Part shown: piece by piece, positions 46,030 through 58,230 of the stretch | Position numbering within the stretch: position 1 is the stretch's first letter | Layout of the letters: every line of letters starts with the position of its first letter | From: Drosophila pseudoobscura | Taxonomy: Eukaryota > Arthropoda > Insecta > Diptera > Drosophilidae | Direction: 5' to 3' | NCBI RefSeq assembly: GCF_009870125.1 | Contig: NC_046681.1 | Span: 8,507,001-8,571,000, forward strand | DNA length: 64,000 nucleotides | Program-made: the position numbers and the translations under genes | The notes under the pieces: generated by a model | Databases searched by the model: none | The model's input: the letters and a program-made list of their open reading frames with translations, nothing else | What the model was told of the DNA's origin: nothing

Positions 46030-49000
46030 TAAGTATACTGACGAATTCAAGTTATATTTTACATATTCCTCGCTTTTGATCTTCCGTCGAATATTACTAG
46101 CTAGATAGATCTCTCAGCCCTGCCCACATAATTGTATCCGATTAATGAATCAATTTTCTACTTAACTGGCACATTAAATACTTGGCTTTGCTTGTTTTTG
46201 CCTCAATTTTGGTTTCTCAACAACAATATAGCGACTCGTATGATGGAAAACCGAGCTTAGCCCACTTAAGCCCCCTATATTTAAATAGTTCAACTACACG
46301 AGGTAAATGGCGGAATATATTAACGATTGTAAATTCTTATAGATCCATCCTATCCTTCCCTTTAAGTTGCCAAACCCCACTAATCTTTCATCTGAACTGC
46401 GCTAAAATGATTACCCCCTTGGCTTATAATAGGTTAATAGTTCTCCGGCAAGCATTGAAACCATATTGCTTAATTTTGATGTTCCGTCAAATATAATAAG
46501 CTACATAGAACATTTAGCCATGCCCACATAGTTTTATACGATAGATGAATCAATTTTGCACTTAACTAGCTTATTTTTAATACTTGGTTTTATTGGACTT
46601 TGCGTAAAAAAATGTTTTTACGAAATAGGTAAAAAAATGGTTTTAGCGAAAATGGGAAAACAACCAAAGAAGGAAAGAGGATAGTCATTCATATTGGTCA
46701 ATTTTGATATTCCGAGGTATATTACTAGCTAGATAGAATATTTAGCCATGCCCACATAGTTTTTTACGATTAATTAACCTATTTTCTAATTGACTGGCTT
46801 ATTCTAAATACATGCTTTTATAGTATTTTGACTAAAAGAAGGTTTAAACAAAATAGTTGAACAAAACAGTCGCAATGATGCATGTTGGGTGTAATCCGTT
46901 GTATATGCCTTTGTATACCCTATTTCGTTCATTTAATATGAAGATGATAGTATAAAGATCAAACGATATGTTTTAGACATATTTATGCATATGATTAGTG
47001 TCTTGTATCCCGATCCCGATACCTATTCTTGGTCTCTGTAAGAAGACAATGAGCTGCCCAATTGGAGCCTGGGATGACAAATACATACATATATTCTCAA
47101 TTCTATGATATGCATTTCCAATAATATGTTATGCAATGCATTTTTGACAATTTTCATTGGCAGAAAGCAAAAATCGCGCCGTTCCCGTTTAACCGGTTCG
47201 TATATGTATGGCGGTATATTAAGTTTATATGGATATGTGGTGTACATATTAAAAGTATCTTTTTAATGCCTATTATACTACCGAATGTTTCCAGCTTTTG
47301 GCTATTAAAATGGCTCAGCCTTAATGGTACTATCCAAGACCAAGTGATGTCGAACAACATTTTGGATCTGGTCCAGTTCCTATACATAAACACTATGTAC
47401 ATTTCCCAGTTCCAATCAATATGCCCGATCAAAGTACAGTAATTAAAGTAGATAATTAGATTAAGTATTAAAATGCGAAGTAATGAGTATAGAATGTTGG
47501 GGCATTGTTGGGCTGAAAAGGGGGGAAATCATATCCATCACAAAATAGAGAGCACGAAATAAAACTTGTTTGAAAGCGAGTCAACAACAAGGATGTTAAT
47601 TAAATCCATTATATCCATGATGCAGGGATGTACGATTTGAGAGAGCAAAAAGGAATGTTTTAAACCTATAAATGAATGCCAAAGGTACGAATTGTTGTAT
47701 GAAGTAAGAAGTGCATTGCACATTTTAAGCTGTGAACAGTGCTGAGGCAGAAATGATCGATTGTTACTCTTTTAAGATACAATTTTTCTGGCTAGCTGAC
47801 ATTGTGTCATGAGATACAGCATTCTGCCACAAATGAAGCCTCTGTAAGACGGGACTGGAGAAGATTAACTTTGTGTGGCCAGTCTTGATCAAAGTCCCCG
47901 GTGCTCCAGTCGCTCCAGTAGTCCTAGCCATCCAGTAGAGGAATATGAGCTCCCGGTTATGGTTGCAGCTCGGATTCGTCCATCGTGGCGCGGCTTATGG
48001 AGTCCGAGGCGACTTTGTTCAAGTACATGCACCCGCGACGCGTCTCGAGGACGAGGGAACGCGGCTTCTCCACCCCCCTTCCACAAAGCACGACGGCTGC
48101 CATCCACGCGGGTGATCTCGATGAGATGAGCCTCCGCATCGGACCGACGCGAGAACAGGCCCCATTCCCCACGTCTTTCCATCGCACCAGACGCCAGAAT
48201 CCTGAAGAACCCGGTGTCCAGATGCCGTCCAGGGTCTGTTCTTTTTCCTCCTTTTTCAATTGTTTTCCTATGAAATTCGTCTTCTGGTGGCTGAGGCAGG
48301 GAGTAGTGGGCCACAACTGCGCCAAAGGTCGCCGCTGGTCGTTTCGGCATCGCTGCAGACTCTGTGGCTCGACTTTAACTGTAAATGCGAAGAAGGTGGA
48401 AAGCACGGAATAGCCGTGGAACAGCGGCTGTTTTTGGGAGTGCCCTGTGACATGAGGACTTACTGTCATTTGAAGCCACTGTAGGCAGACGCACAAGGCA
48501 CTTATGTTCATACAACAGTAGCATAAGCAAACGAGTATCATTCCAATTGCTCAATTCTTTATTCCGACGAATATTACTAGCTATATAGAACATTTAGCCA
48601 TGCCCACATAATTTTATACGATTAATGAATCAATTTTCTACAAGATTGGATAGTTTTTTATCCTTGCTTTTATTGTATTTATTGTAAAAAAAGGGTTAAA
48701 CGAAAAAAGTTCAACAAAAAAAAGAGTCGAAATGTTGCTGGTATTTGAAGACGTGATGCGTGTATAGCCTTTGTACACCCTATTTCGCTAATTTTATATG
48801 AAGATCAAACGTAATTTATTAAGATCTTTTCTCAAATTGATATTCTTTAGACATATTCAAGTACCTTTTTAGTATCTTGTATATATTTATGTCGTTCCTG
48901 ATACCTACTAAGCCTTGGAAGACAAACGTATTCACAATTCTATAACATCCATTTGCCCCAGGGTATGTGTGCTTGGAATTAGCAACATTTGTGCATGGAG

Positions 49001-49150
49001 TTAGCAACATTTGTGTATGGAATGGGACTCATTGTTGCAATAGCGAAACTGCGGCGAATCGGGTATTGCCTATATTTCAAGCTATATAGATTTGCCCACT
49101 TAGCATTATTCCATAGATAAATGCATTTTCTACAAGATTTTTAATTACCT
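46030..49150 (-). mobile_element. Right copy of the complex dispersed repeat (inverted relative to 1406-3810)
   Basis: The reverse complement of 46030-48645 matches the left copy almost base for base in the core, with an extra unit of roughly 230 bp near 46500-46730. Beyond 48645 the copy continues with a second, diverged version of its own arm: 48700-48960 resembles 46830-47110. The recurring unit (GCCATGCCCACATA in this orientation) appears near 46097, 46495, 46727, 48578 and, degraded, 49077. Open frames at 47957-48541 and 47889-48350 (minus) and 46182-46496 (plus) are partners of frames in the left copy. No transposase-type motif is seen. The inner end runs into the unassigned promoter at 45942-46029. 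Confidence 0.75.
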
Positions 49151-52100
49151 TTATGTATTTTTTTTTTCGGTATTTTTGTATATTTTTTCGAAAGACTCTT
49201 GGGTATTTTCGAGCTACACCGGCGTTGGTTCCACCATCGTATTAGTTGTATGTGTGTGTGTGTGTATTGTATGCGTGTGATGTAAGGTCATTCGCGTGAA
49301 AATATCAGCGAGGAAAAAATCGAATTTTTGTGTTTTGTGTGCTAGGTAATTTCCGAAAAGCGTGCAAAATCAAAAAGTTTAATCAAATGCCAATGCATCA
49401 GCGGTGTTCGTGTGTATATTAAAAAGGGGTGAACATGTGGAAAATTGTCAAGAAATCAAAGGTGCTTGGTTGCCCAACGCAAAAATTGTGACGAAAAGCA
49501 CCAAAGTACTCTCGCACACACACACACACACACATGTGCTTATACGCATACTCTTGCATGGCAAGAGGGAGCTTGGAGAGCTAGAACCGAACCTAGAGTT
49601 GTCAACGCTGTGCGAAGAATTTCGTCATTGAGAAGAAGAGTGTTTGAGCATGTGTGTGTCTGTGTTTTGTGCGTGCCTTGTTACAGTGTGTGTGTGCGTG
49701 CTGGCGTGTGTGTGTTGGTAGTTTGTTCTCTTTGGTAGTAAAATACAAAAGAAAAATCATCTCGACGGAAAAATGTGAAAAAATGTACATAATTCCGTAC
49801 CTCAAGTATGCAGCCAGTGCCCGCCTCCCTGCCAGTGCCCACCCCAAATCAAATTGAGATGAAACACCGCGCTACCGATTGAAAAACTATTACATAAATA
49901 GTGCAAAGTGTAAATGTTATTGAAGGCAAAAAGAAGCGACGCCGCGCACGCTGTCGTCATCGCCTGCTAAAAAAAAAGAGAAATAAAGAAAGAGAAGAAG
50001 AACGGTGAGGAGGAGGAAGAGCAGCCCCCGCTAAGTACCGCTAGCCAGCCAGGCAGCGAGCGGCCGAACGAAAACGCGTTACTTATTTTTGCGAAAAATA
50101 CCAATTGTTTGTGCTTCCAGTATATGCATACGTACATAAATATATGTATAAGTGATGTTTGATGAACAAATCCGTTACATATAGGATATCGACGAATTAT
50201 TGACCATATAATGTGGAAAATAAACTAATAATATTTGCCATGCTTGTGTGGAGTGTGGAGTGTGAGTGTGGTGGAGGGGAGTGGAAGGAAGTGAAAAGGA
50301 GCGGTGGAATAGTGCGGGTGGGTGCGCCTGTGTGAGTGACCTCGCGTACATGTGTCGCGTGCCTGCGATGGTGTTGGTGTGTGTGTGCGGTGGCAAGGAG
50401 TGTCATGCGTATATTTTGCTGCCCCCCTGTTTCTTCTACTGCCCCCCTGCTGACCCACTGGCAAAGCCTATCGACAACCACAGAGCAGCAGCAGCGCCGG
50501 CAGAGGCAGTGCTCCTTTTGCTCCAGCGAGTTTTATCTTGTTTTCCCCATTTTAATCATATGCGGGCGCAGAGGAGAGACAACGACAATCACGTCATCCA
50601 GCCTGCGCCATGACACACCAACATCAACATCAATACAGTGAATAATGACAGCTAAAGAACGGCTTTGAACAGGTTTTGCCCCCTATAAGCAGTGAGAAAT
50701 TATGTTTTCTATACGATTTGTATGGAAAATTACATTGCATACCTCTAGGTCTCGGCAAATAATTTGAAATCATGATTATCGTGATTCACGAAAGCCTGGT
50801 TTTACTGTACTCAACATCAATGAGAAAACACACACACGTGTGCACTATAAAGTCATTTGAATGAACTTTTATTGGCCCAGTGCCGCAGCGGCAGTAAGCC
50901 TGGGGGAAATGAGAATGGGATGGGATGGGATGTCCCCCGCCCGCTCTGGGGATGCGTGAATTTGATTGCTATTTCGAACGCCATACGAGCTCAACTAAGC
51001 CTTTTAATTAAACCAATTAAATATGTTTAATTCATTTAAATTCTCACTTGTTAATATTTGTTCAGTCCCCACATTTGACCGACCGCCCCCTCCTACCGAC
51101 GTTCTGTCCGTCAGGCCAGGCCGAGCATCGTCGGCACACTCTTTGTGTGTGTGTTAGTGGTTTGCGTGTGTGAGAAAGAGAGCAAATAAACTGAGTCATG
51201 GCTGACGATGACGTTATGCTGCTTAGCTGCGGTTAGAAGCAATTTGTCTCCAAAGTGTTTATGCTCAAAGTTTGCCAATAAAGAACGGCGAAAGAAAAGA
51301 AACTTTCCTAGAAATGTGCCCAACACATATACACAAACACACAATTCCATTCGATTGACCTCGAAGCAGCTGGAAAGCAAATCGATAGTATTGTTCGATC
51401 GATAACATGTCACGCCGCCTGCTCTGGGGCCGCTACCTCTGCGCTCTCTCCCTCTCTCTCTTTTTTGCATTACGGCAAACAGCTGATTGCGCTGCCGCAC
51501 ATTTTTATATTTTTCTCGCAAAATTTGTAAAAATAAATATAGTTGACGACGACGTTGTGTGTATTCGGGCTGTTCGCCTTTTGTTCCGCTAGCGGTACTA
51601 AATTAGACAAGTTCCCTGCTCAAAAGGAAAACATGTACAAACCGAACAGAACCGCTTGAAACTGCTTGCAGATCGAAGCAGTGGTCAGTTTTTGGACTGC
51701 GTCGGGGACTGGTCGTGGAAATAGTTAGTATTTGATTAAAGTACTGCATTGAGGCTTGCTTTATCTTATTGTGATATGATTCTCCTGACACATGACGGAA
51801 ACACTGGCCTGCTGCTGTTGCCCTGCACGTCGTGTCGGGGCAAACAAAGAGCGGTTCAGCTGAGGGGCTCTATCTTCCTCTGATTGTTTGTCCACCCGCT
51901 CTGCTGTAGTTTTCAGCCGCAATACGAAACTCGAGGCTAGATAACTAAGATCCAAGCTAGGCGGCCGCCTGCTGTTATCAGTATCCGCAGACATCATGCG
52001 GCGGAACAGCAAAATCCAACTGGGAATGTTTTTACAATGATCTATCCATCGAATTGCTTGCTGGAATTTTCTACTGATAAAGTAAATCGAGGGGATGGGA

Positions 52101-52460
52101 GCAGTGTCCAAATGGTAGGGCTTTTCTCATGAATATTTTTCGTCTCAAATGGATCGACCATTTCTCACTGCCAAATCCCTGGAATAAATGCCGTGAATAT
52201 TCGAATAAAAGAGTGTCACACTGTAGAGGGAATTCAACTTGAAACTATTCCAAACAATCGCCCCCTCCGTTGTTGTGTACTGGTATTTGTGTATACGATT
52301 TGTGGATCACCTTTGTTATGCAGGAGTACAGCAGGGAATTACTGTTATTTGAGTAGGTTTCGCCATTTTGTGTAACAATCCCTAATCGGGCCTGGTCAAG
52401 ATAACGGGCCGCCCCAACTATTAAGATAAGGCTCTCAAGTACAATCCACTTACTCACTCG
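49151..52460. other. Non-coding region upstream of Bsg
   Basis: No supported coding exon. About 49200-50250 has the look of 5' UTR sequence: GT/CA tracts (49247-49265, 49517-49534), many A-rich stretches and several GT-donor-like sites. DRE-like ATCGATA matches lie at 51381-51387 and 51398-51404. Open frames in 50170-50640 come from biased GT/CA composition and give low-complexity peptides. Alternative first exons of Bsg are possible here but cannot be delimited. Confidence 0.35.
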
Positions 52461-52465
52461 AACTC

Positions 52466-52489
52466 ACACACACACACACACACACACAC
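52466..52489. repeat. (CA)12 microsatellite
   Basis: Uninterrupted CA dinucleotide run, followed by GAGAGAGA and then GC-richer sequence. Other short tracts nearby include GTTC/GTTCC repeats at about 52630-52660. Confidence 0.9.
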
Positions 52490-53698
52490 TGAGAGAGAAA
52501 TCGCTGTCGCAGCGCCCGTGTTTGGTCAGAAGCAGCAGCGCTAGGAGGAGGCTACTCTCTCACGCCTGGTCATGTGCGGCATTCATTCCGTTGCTCCAAT
52601 CCGTTGCGTTCGCTCGCTCGTTTCGTGCCGTTCCGTTCCGTTCGTTCGTTCGTTCGTTCATCTCTGTTCCCCGTGTGTCCGCTTTTGCCGCCGTGGCCAT
52701 AGTTTTGGTCCGTTTTTGTAGTGTAACTGTTTTGAATAGTATGTTTTGACGGTTTTTAATTAAATACCACTCGACCATAAAAAATAGTCCTTAAAAACAT
52801 ACACAAATTTCCAAAAAAGAGATTGAAGATAATTACAATAAGAAACTTTTTAAGAATAAATTAAAATCGGAAAAAAAAGAAAACAGAAATTGTTTCTAAA
52901 TCCCAAAAAAAGTACTTAAAGAAAAAAAATAGACAGTATTCCTACATAAAAAAAGCCCCCCACTATAAATACAGCAAAAAAAAACCCAGACATTTTCTCT
53001 AAATACCAACGATTGCTTTTAAATACAAAAAAAAGTGTTTCTAAAAAAAAGCCAAATATTGTTGCGCTCCTTGTGTGAAAATCATAATTATTTGCTCTTT
53101 GTGTGCGTTGCGGCTCTCTCTCCCTCTCTCTCTCTCCTGAATTCTCTCCCACTCTGGCTGTTACGTTTTTGTGTCTAGCCAGAAAATAGTATTTTCGTCG
53201 TCAACGTGCCATAATTTGGTTTTTCGGTTTTTGGCTGCAAAAAAAAAACTAAACCGAACAAAAATCATTTGAGAATTCTTGGACTTGAGACAGATTCGTT
53301 CGGGTATACCTCGCACTCGTACTCGTACGGACATATGTATGTATGTATGCTGAGGTGTGTGAATGTGTGTCGTGTGCGTGTCGGGGTGTGAGCTTTTTGC
53401 GGCCTGTGCGTGGAAACGGTTAATAAAGCTGAGAAGAAAAGTTAACATCAAATTAGCAAGCTGCAGCGCCTCCTCCACCTGCCGCCGCCGCCGCCGCCAC
53501 CACCCAAGTGTATGGCCAGCACGTGTGCAGCACGACGTTGACGAAAGACAAGCTAAATGCGGGCCTGGCGGTGGCGGGGGAGAAGCAAAGAAAATAAATA
53601 AATTGAAAAAACATACACACAAAAACGCAAATATTATAAAATTATATTTAGTTGAATGTTAAATGTTGTTCGTTCGGCTTTCGGTTTTTGGCTTTTCT
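52490..53698. other. Upstream Bsg region, composition-biased
   Basis: No coding exon supported. It holds GTTC repeats (52630-52660), A-rich tracts (52790-53060), CT tracts (53115-53140), and a CGC/CCG run at about 53478-53497. These features are common around long 5' UTRs of Drosophila developmental genes. Confidence 0.35.
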
Positions 53699-54100
53699 GA
53701 TACCCCGTTACTCATAGAGAACAAAAAATGGTATTATGTGGATAAGAAAAAGGATTTGCATAGTGGACTATTCTAGAGATAGGGCCACCAAAAGTATCAT
53801 AATTCTCCCGAGTTCGAGGCAGATGAACATCGTTTTTAATTTTCGACAAATCCTGTCTCAAACCTGCAGAATGATTATCAAAAACTATAACATACCAAGA
53901 TATTATACCAGGAGTAAATTCCATTTAAGTTTTCGTTCGATGTTCGTTCTCCTCGGCTTCTGAGTCGGTGCCCAGAATCGAACAACAAAATACACAAATC
54001 AGTCCCAAGAAATCCACAGATCTACCAACAAGTATTACCTCATACATCAATTTCTTATCCTGGCTAATCAAATAATTCCCTCTAGAGTAGCGGGGGTATC
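53699..54100. mobile_element. Short element with imperfect terminal inverted repeats
   Basis: The left terminus GATACCCCGTTACTCATAGA (53699-53718) pairs with the reverse complement of 54082-54100 (GATACCCCCGCTACTCTAG), giving inverted ends with a few mismatches around about 400 bp. This GATACCC-GTTACTC terminus is typical of a dispersed Drosophila repeat family. No coding capacity. It lies just upstream of the Bsg 5' UTR. Confidence 0.55.
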
Positions 54101-54136
54101 CCATAGTCGAGCGGTTTCGTTATTTGTTCGCCTTTC

Positions 54137-55029
54137 AGTTCTCCTCTTTCTCTTCTTCTTTGGCTGCGCCTGTCGTTGGCCGACTTGGCTGTCGTCGCAT
54201 CCTTGAGTTGCGTTTATATCTGATTGCGCTGCCCCACGCAGCCCCCTCCCCCCTGGGCGATTTGCTTGGGCGCTTTCATTTCTCTTTTACTTTCTTTATT
54301 TTTGTGAAAATTTATGTATTTTGAAAAAGTTTTCCCTTCTCTTTCGCTCACTAATTTTTGCGTGTTCTGTTCTTTTCTTTTTTTATTTTTGCAAAAAGCA
54401 TAAAATTAAAACCGAACGAAACACACACAACAGAGAACAGAGAAAGTACAGGCACAAGAAGAATTCGAATAATACGAATTTTCCTTTATTTTGCGAAAAT
54501 ACATAGGCTAAAAGAAATTAAAAACAAATAAAATATAGAAGAGCTGGAAGGAATAGCTGGTTAAATAATAAATAGGAAATAAATTTCGTATTGAAAAACA
54601 AAACACAAAAAGGAGACGAAAAAACCAACAAACAACAACAACAACAACGGCAACATCAATCGCATCAACTAAATATCAAATTAAAAATAATCGTATAAAT
54701 ATAAATATAATTATAAAGATCTAATTTATAAATAAATATTTATCATAATGATTTAGTAAGTTAAGATTAAAGTACAAAAACAACAACCAAACCAACCACT
54801 ACAAATGAATTAATTAATTTAAAAAAAGAAAAAAGTAATTTCACAAAAATTATAATCAATGCAAATGACAAAGAAATAACGAATAAAAAAAATCCACAAC
54901 AACAACACCCACACCAACAACAACAACAGTAGCAGCAGCAGCAGCAGCGGCGGCAATTACAACAACAACTTCAACAAACACCAAGAAAATTCAACAACAA
55001 ACAACAACCACAACGGATCAATACCAAAG
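54137..55029 (+). other. Probable Bsg 5' UTR
   Basis: Begins near an Inr-like TCAGTT (54135-54140) and runs to the Bsg start codon. It is very A-rich with CAACAA and CAGCAG tracts, typical of long fly 5' UTRs. Several upstream ATGs occur (for example 54321, 54747), which may lower translation. I cannot exclude an intron within this interval, and no TATA or DPE with good spacing was seen. Confidence 0.4.
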
Positions 55030-55102
55030 ATGGAGGCAAAATTCTTGGCTAGCGCTCTTTCATTCCTCTCGATATTTTTAGCGATTTATGCTCAATCACT
55101 TG
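55030..55102 (+). CDS. Bsg: Bsg (basigin), signal-peptide exon only
   Basis: Encodes MEAKFLASALSFLSIFLAIY followed by AQSL and the first base of the next codon, ending at a consensus donor (GGTAAGT, 55103). This matches the basigin signal peptide as I remember it from D. melanogaster, where the mature chain continues with DKLVPNYD; the split G fits a GAT codon for that Asp. Basigin is a two-Ig-domain membrane glycoprotein that works with integrins in cell architecture, eye and neuromuscular development. None of the Ig or transmembrane exons were found in the remaining 8.9 kb on this strand, so they must lie beyond the window. The protein is therefore partial here. Confidence 0.8.
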
Positions 55103-55362
55103 GTAAGTACAGCAACAACAAAAACAATGGAACAAAAAAAAACTCAATTACCTTCCCCCCTTTTTAACCTATAAGTTGTCCCCCTCAAGACCCCTAGCGT
55201 TAGAAAAAAACCCTTAAAAGAAAAACATAGAAAATGCAGCTGTGATACCCCCCAGAAATTGCAAAACACAACACCCAAGAGAACCCAAACAAAACACACA
55301 AGAGGAAAAAAGGAAACCCAAAAGAGAAATAAATAATAGCAGATTGTATGCGGTTATACCAT

Positions 55363-55393
<31 letters not shown>

Positions 55394-58064
55394 AGACCCC
55401 CCAAACAGACCCTGCCCTAACCCCCTATACGCCCCCTAATTGAGGGAGAGGTTGCCCCCTGCCCTGACAAGCACACTCTTCTTTTTTCCCTCCCAAGTCT
55501 CTCTTTTTTTTCTTCCACCTAACCTAACACTCTATACCAATAATAATAGAAAACGTACAATTAGAGACGGGCAAGCGATAGTGGCGTGACACGAATCGAT
55601 TTGTCATCGAAGGAATTTCTATAAATTATTGGTTTTTTTCTTTATATTCTTAAGCTACTTTCAAAAAATTATATATATTTTGGGAGTTTCGGGTGGTACA
55701 TCTCTAACACATCGCTATAGGAGAAGCATTCCAGTGAAATATTGATTCATGGAGGTCCTATTTTATCTGTTGGCAATTTTCGGAGGGACCTCCTCCGTTG
55801 CTTCGTTGCCGTAGGGCCTTCGGACCACCAAATCCGGCCCTGATGCCCAAAAAGTCATTGAACCGTATGGATTAAGTGGTGTAGCGCCTCTCTCGCTTGC
55901 CGTGGTGTCAATTAAATGAAGATAATTGCGCTTAAAATAAGTTAACAAATCGATATTCTCGTGGGAAAGGAAAGTACATGTCTGGAAATCGATTGTCAAG
56001 AAGAAAGTGCAGCACTGTATCGATTCAAATCTTGAATAAATTTCCCTGCACGGACACACCTCTAGAAGAGAACTGGAGGTACACATAGTGGGAGCCATAC
56101 TCGTACACTTTCCTTCAGCTTGGCTTTATGCTTTTTCTCTTTTCATATTGTAAGCTCTCCCTCTCCTCTTGTGCCTTCTTCGACTGTCGTCCGAGGTCTC
56201 TGCCACCAATCTCTACACTGTTTTTGGCCCTTGGTCAAGCGGACGGTTGGTTAGTGCTTCTTCGATATATTTTCCGTTGTTGCCTTTTATAGTTGATATT
56301 GTCGGACTTGAATCCCATTCCCAACTATTCCTCGACATTGTTTGGGTTTTTTTTTTCTTTCGTTTCCTTCTTTCTTTCTATCGCTCGCCCTTGTTCATTT
56401 GATTTTCAATTTTCCACACAATTGCCAAAGGAAAATGAAAGAATGAAGAGGAGCAGCAGAGGAGAGACTAGTCTGGGCAGAAGAGGAACCTGTATCAAGT
56501 TCATTCTGTTTCAAAATTTTTGTTTAGCTTTAAGGCAATTTTACATGCGGTCCAATAATGGCTTTTAGCCCCTGCCGATTTGTTTATATTAACTTATCTA
56601 TACCGAACCGATCGGAACCGAAACGAAACGAAACGATTTACCCCGCCGATACCGCCTGGTATCGGCGTACCCGATACGAACCGGCTCGCCGGACGGGACT
56701 GCATTTTGTTTACATTCATTTTTGGAACGGGTCTCCCTCCCCGCAGTGGCTCTCGCTCGAGGTCTATTCTATAATGCCACTGGGGCTCTATTCCATCCAT
56801 CTATTTATTATTCTATGCATACTATCCATTTACCTTAGCCATGCTATTTTATTCCATCTACATATATCCATCTATACGTACTGTCCGACTGTCTGTCTTT
56901 CTGACCAAAAAACCTACGTATGTTCATGAATTTTGATTTTTTTTTTCTTCGTTTTTTTCCTTGTTTTGTGTACATGCCCCGTATGCATCTATTTTCACAT
57001 TCAAGGTGTATTAATTGAGTTTTCTTTTTTGTTTTCTTTCTTTCTTTCATATTCATTTCATGCTTTTATTCACTTTTGATTGGGGGTATTCGAGATACAC
57101 ACATGCATACGCCTATGCGGAGACAGACAGGTTCTTCCATATAAGAAACGGAAGGCATAAATAATTATATAAGCTTTTATGCACATGTTTCTTTATTTGC
57201 TTTAGTCCGATGGAGATTCATTGAATCAATCAATCATTCATGAATGTATTTTTCGATTAATTATGAAATGCAGCAGATCATTGGGATTAATGGGATCAAT
57301 AGTTTCAAGATTAAACTGATAAGACTTTCACTTTTCACTAGTTTACCCTTTTTTTGGAGATTGACATTATTCATCATTTGTAAATTTGTCACCAAATAAA
57401 AACAAAATATGATTAAGTATTTTTTACTATAGCTACGAAACTAATATTTTTGAATAAGAATAGATATTTTACTAAAAGCCTCTTTGCCCTTCGTCTTGAA
57501 TCTCAACTTTATTTATGACTAAAAATTGTATTGTGTGCAAAAAAAAAAACATTATCTTCAACGATTTCTAAAATTATTTGCGTAAATATACAATATACAA
57601 TGGTTTTGAAATAAAAGAGCTATACCGTGGAATACATTAAAGAAATCATAGACCAGAAAGAACGCTCTACCCCCAAGGGAAGATCGAGGAAGGAAGGCAC
57701 AAAACGAACGAGTGTAGGAGGAGGTACATTCATATGTTTGCACTATATGAATCACTCTTGAAATGTTTGGGTTCGTTCTGGTGGTGGCAACAGCCAATAT
57801 AAAGTACAGGCAAAAGCTACTTCAAAGCCAATTTTTCTGAAAGAACGGCGAGAAAACCACGTGTTGTCCAGGTGCTTATGTTGCCGTACTGCTTCGAAAT
57901 GGTGCGAAGAGTCCAAAAATAATGTAGCTTCCCATACCAATTGCCTTCTGGTTCGGTACGGTCTGGACTTCTGGCCTTCTCCCTCCTCCATCCCCCTAGG
58001 TCTTGTCACATGTATTGCTTGAGTGTTTTGTGCTCCCCCCAGCAGACTGGCAAGTGTTTTTACA

Positions 58065-58230
58065 CACGGTACTCAAAGCGTATAGGGGGGGATATTAAAG
58101 TCGTGTAGTAACAGGCAGGGAGTGTCGTTTTCTAACCCATAAAGTATAGAATTACTTAATCAAACTAGGAATCCAGACACGCAGCATCATATACAAGTAT
58201 TATATCTACTTGATGGCAGAATCTGGTGGC
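58065..58230. repeat. Decayed DINE-1-like fragment
   Basis: GGTACTCAAAGCGTATAGGG, then TATTAAAG, GTAACAGGCAG, CGTTTTCTAACCCATAAAGT. This parallels the head of the element at 15192-15792 (GATACTTAAAATGAGTATGG, CCGACCCCATAAAGTATATA) in the same order with many changes. Confidence 0.45.
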
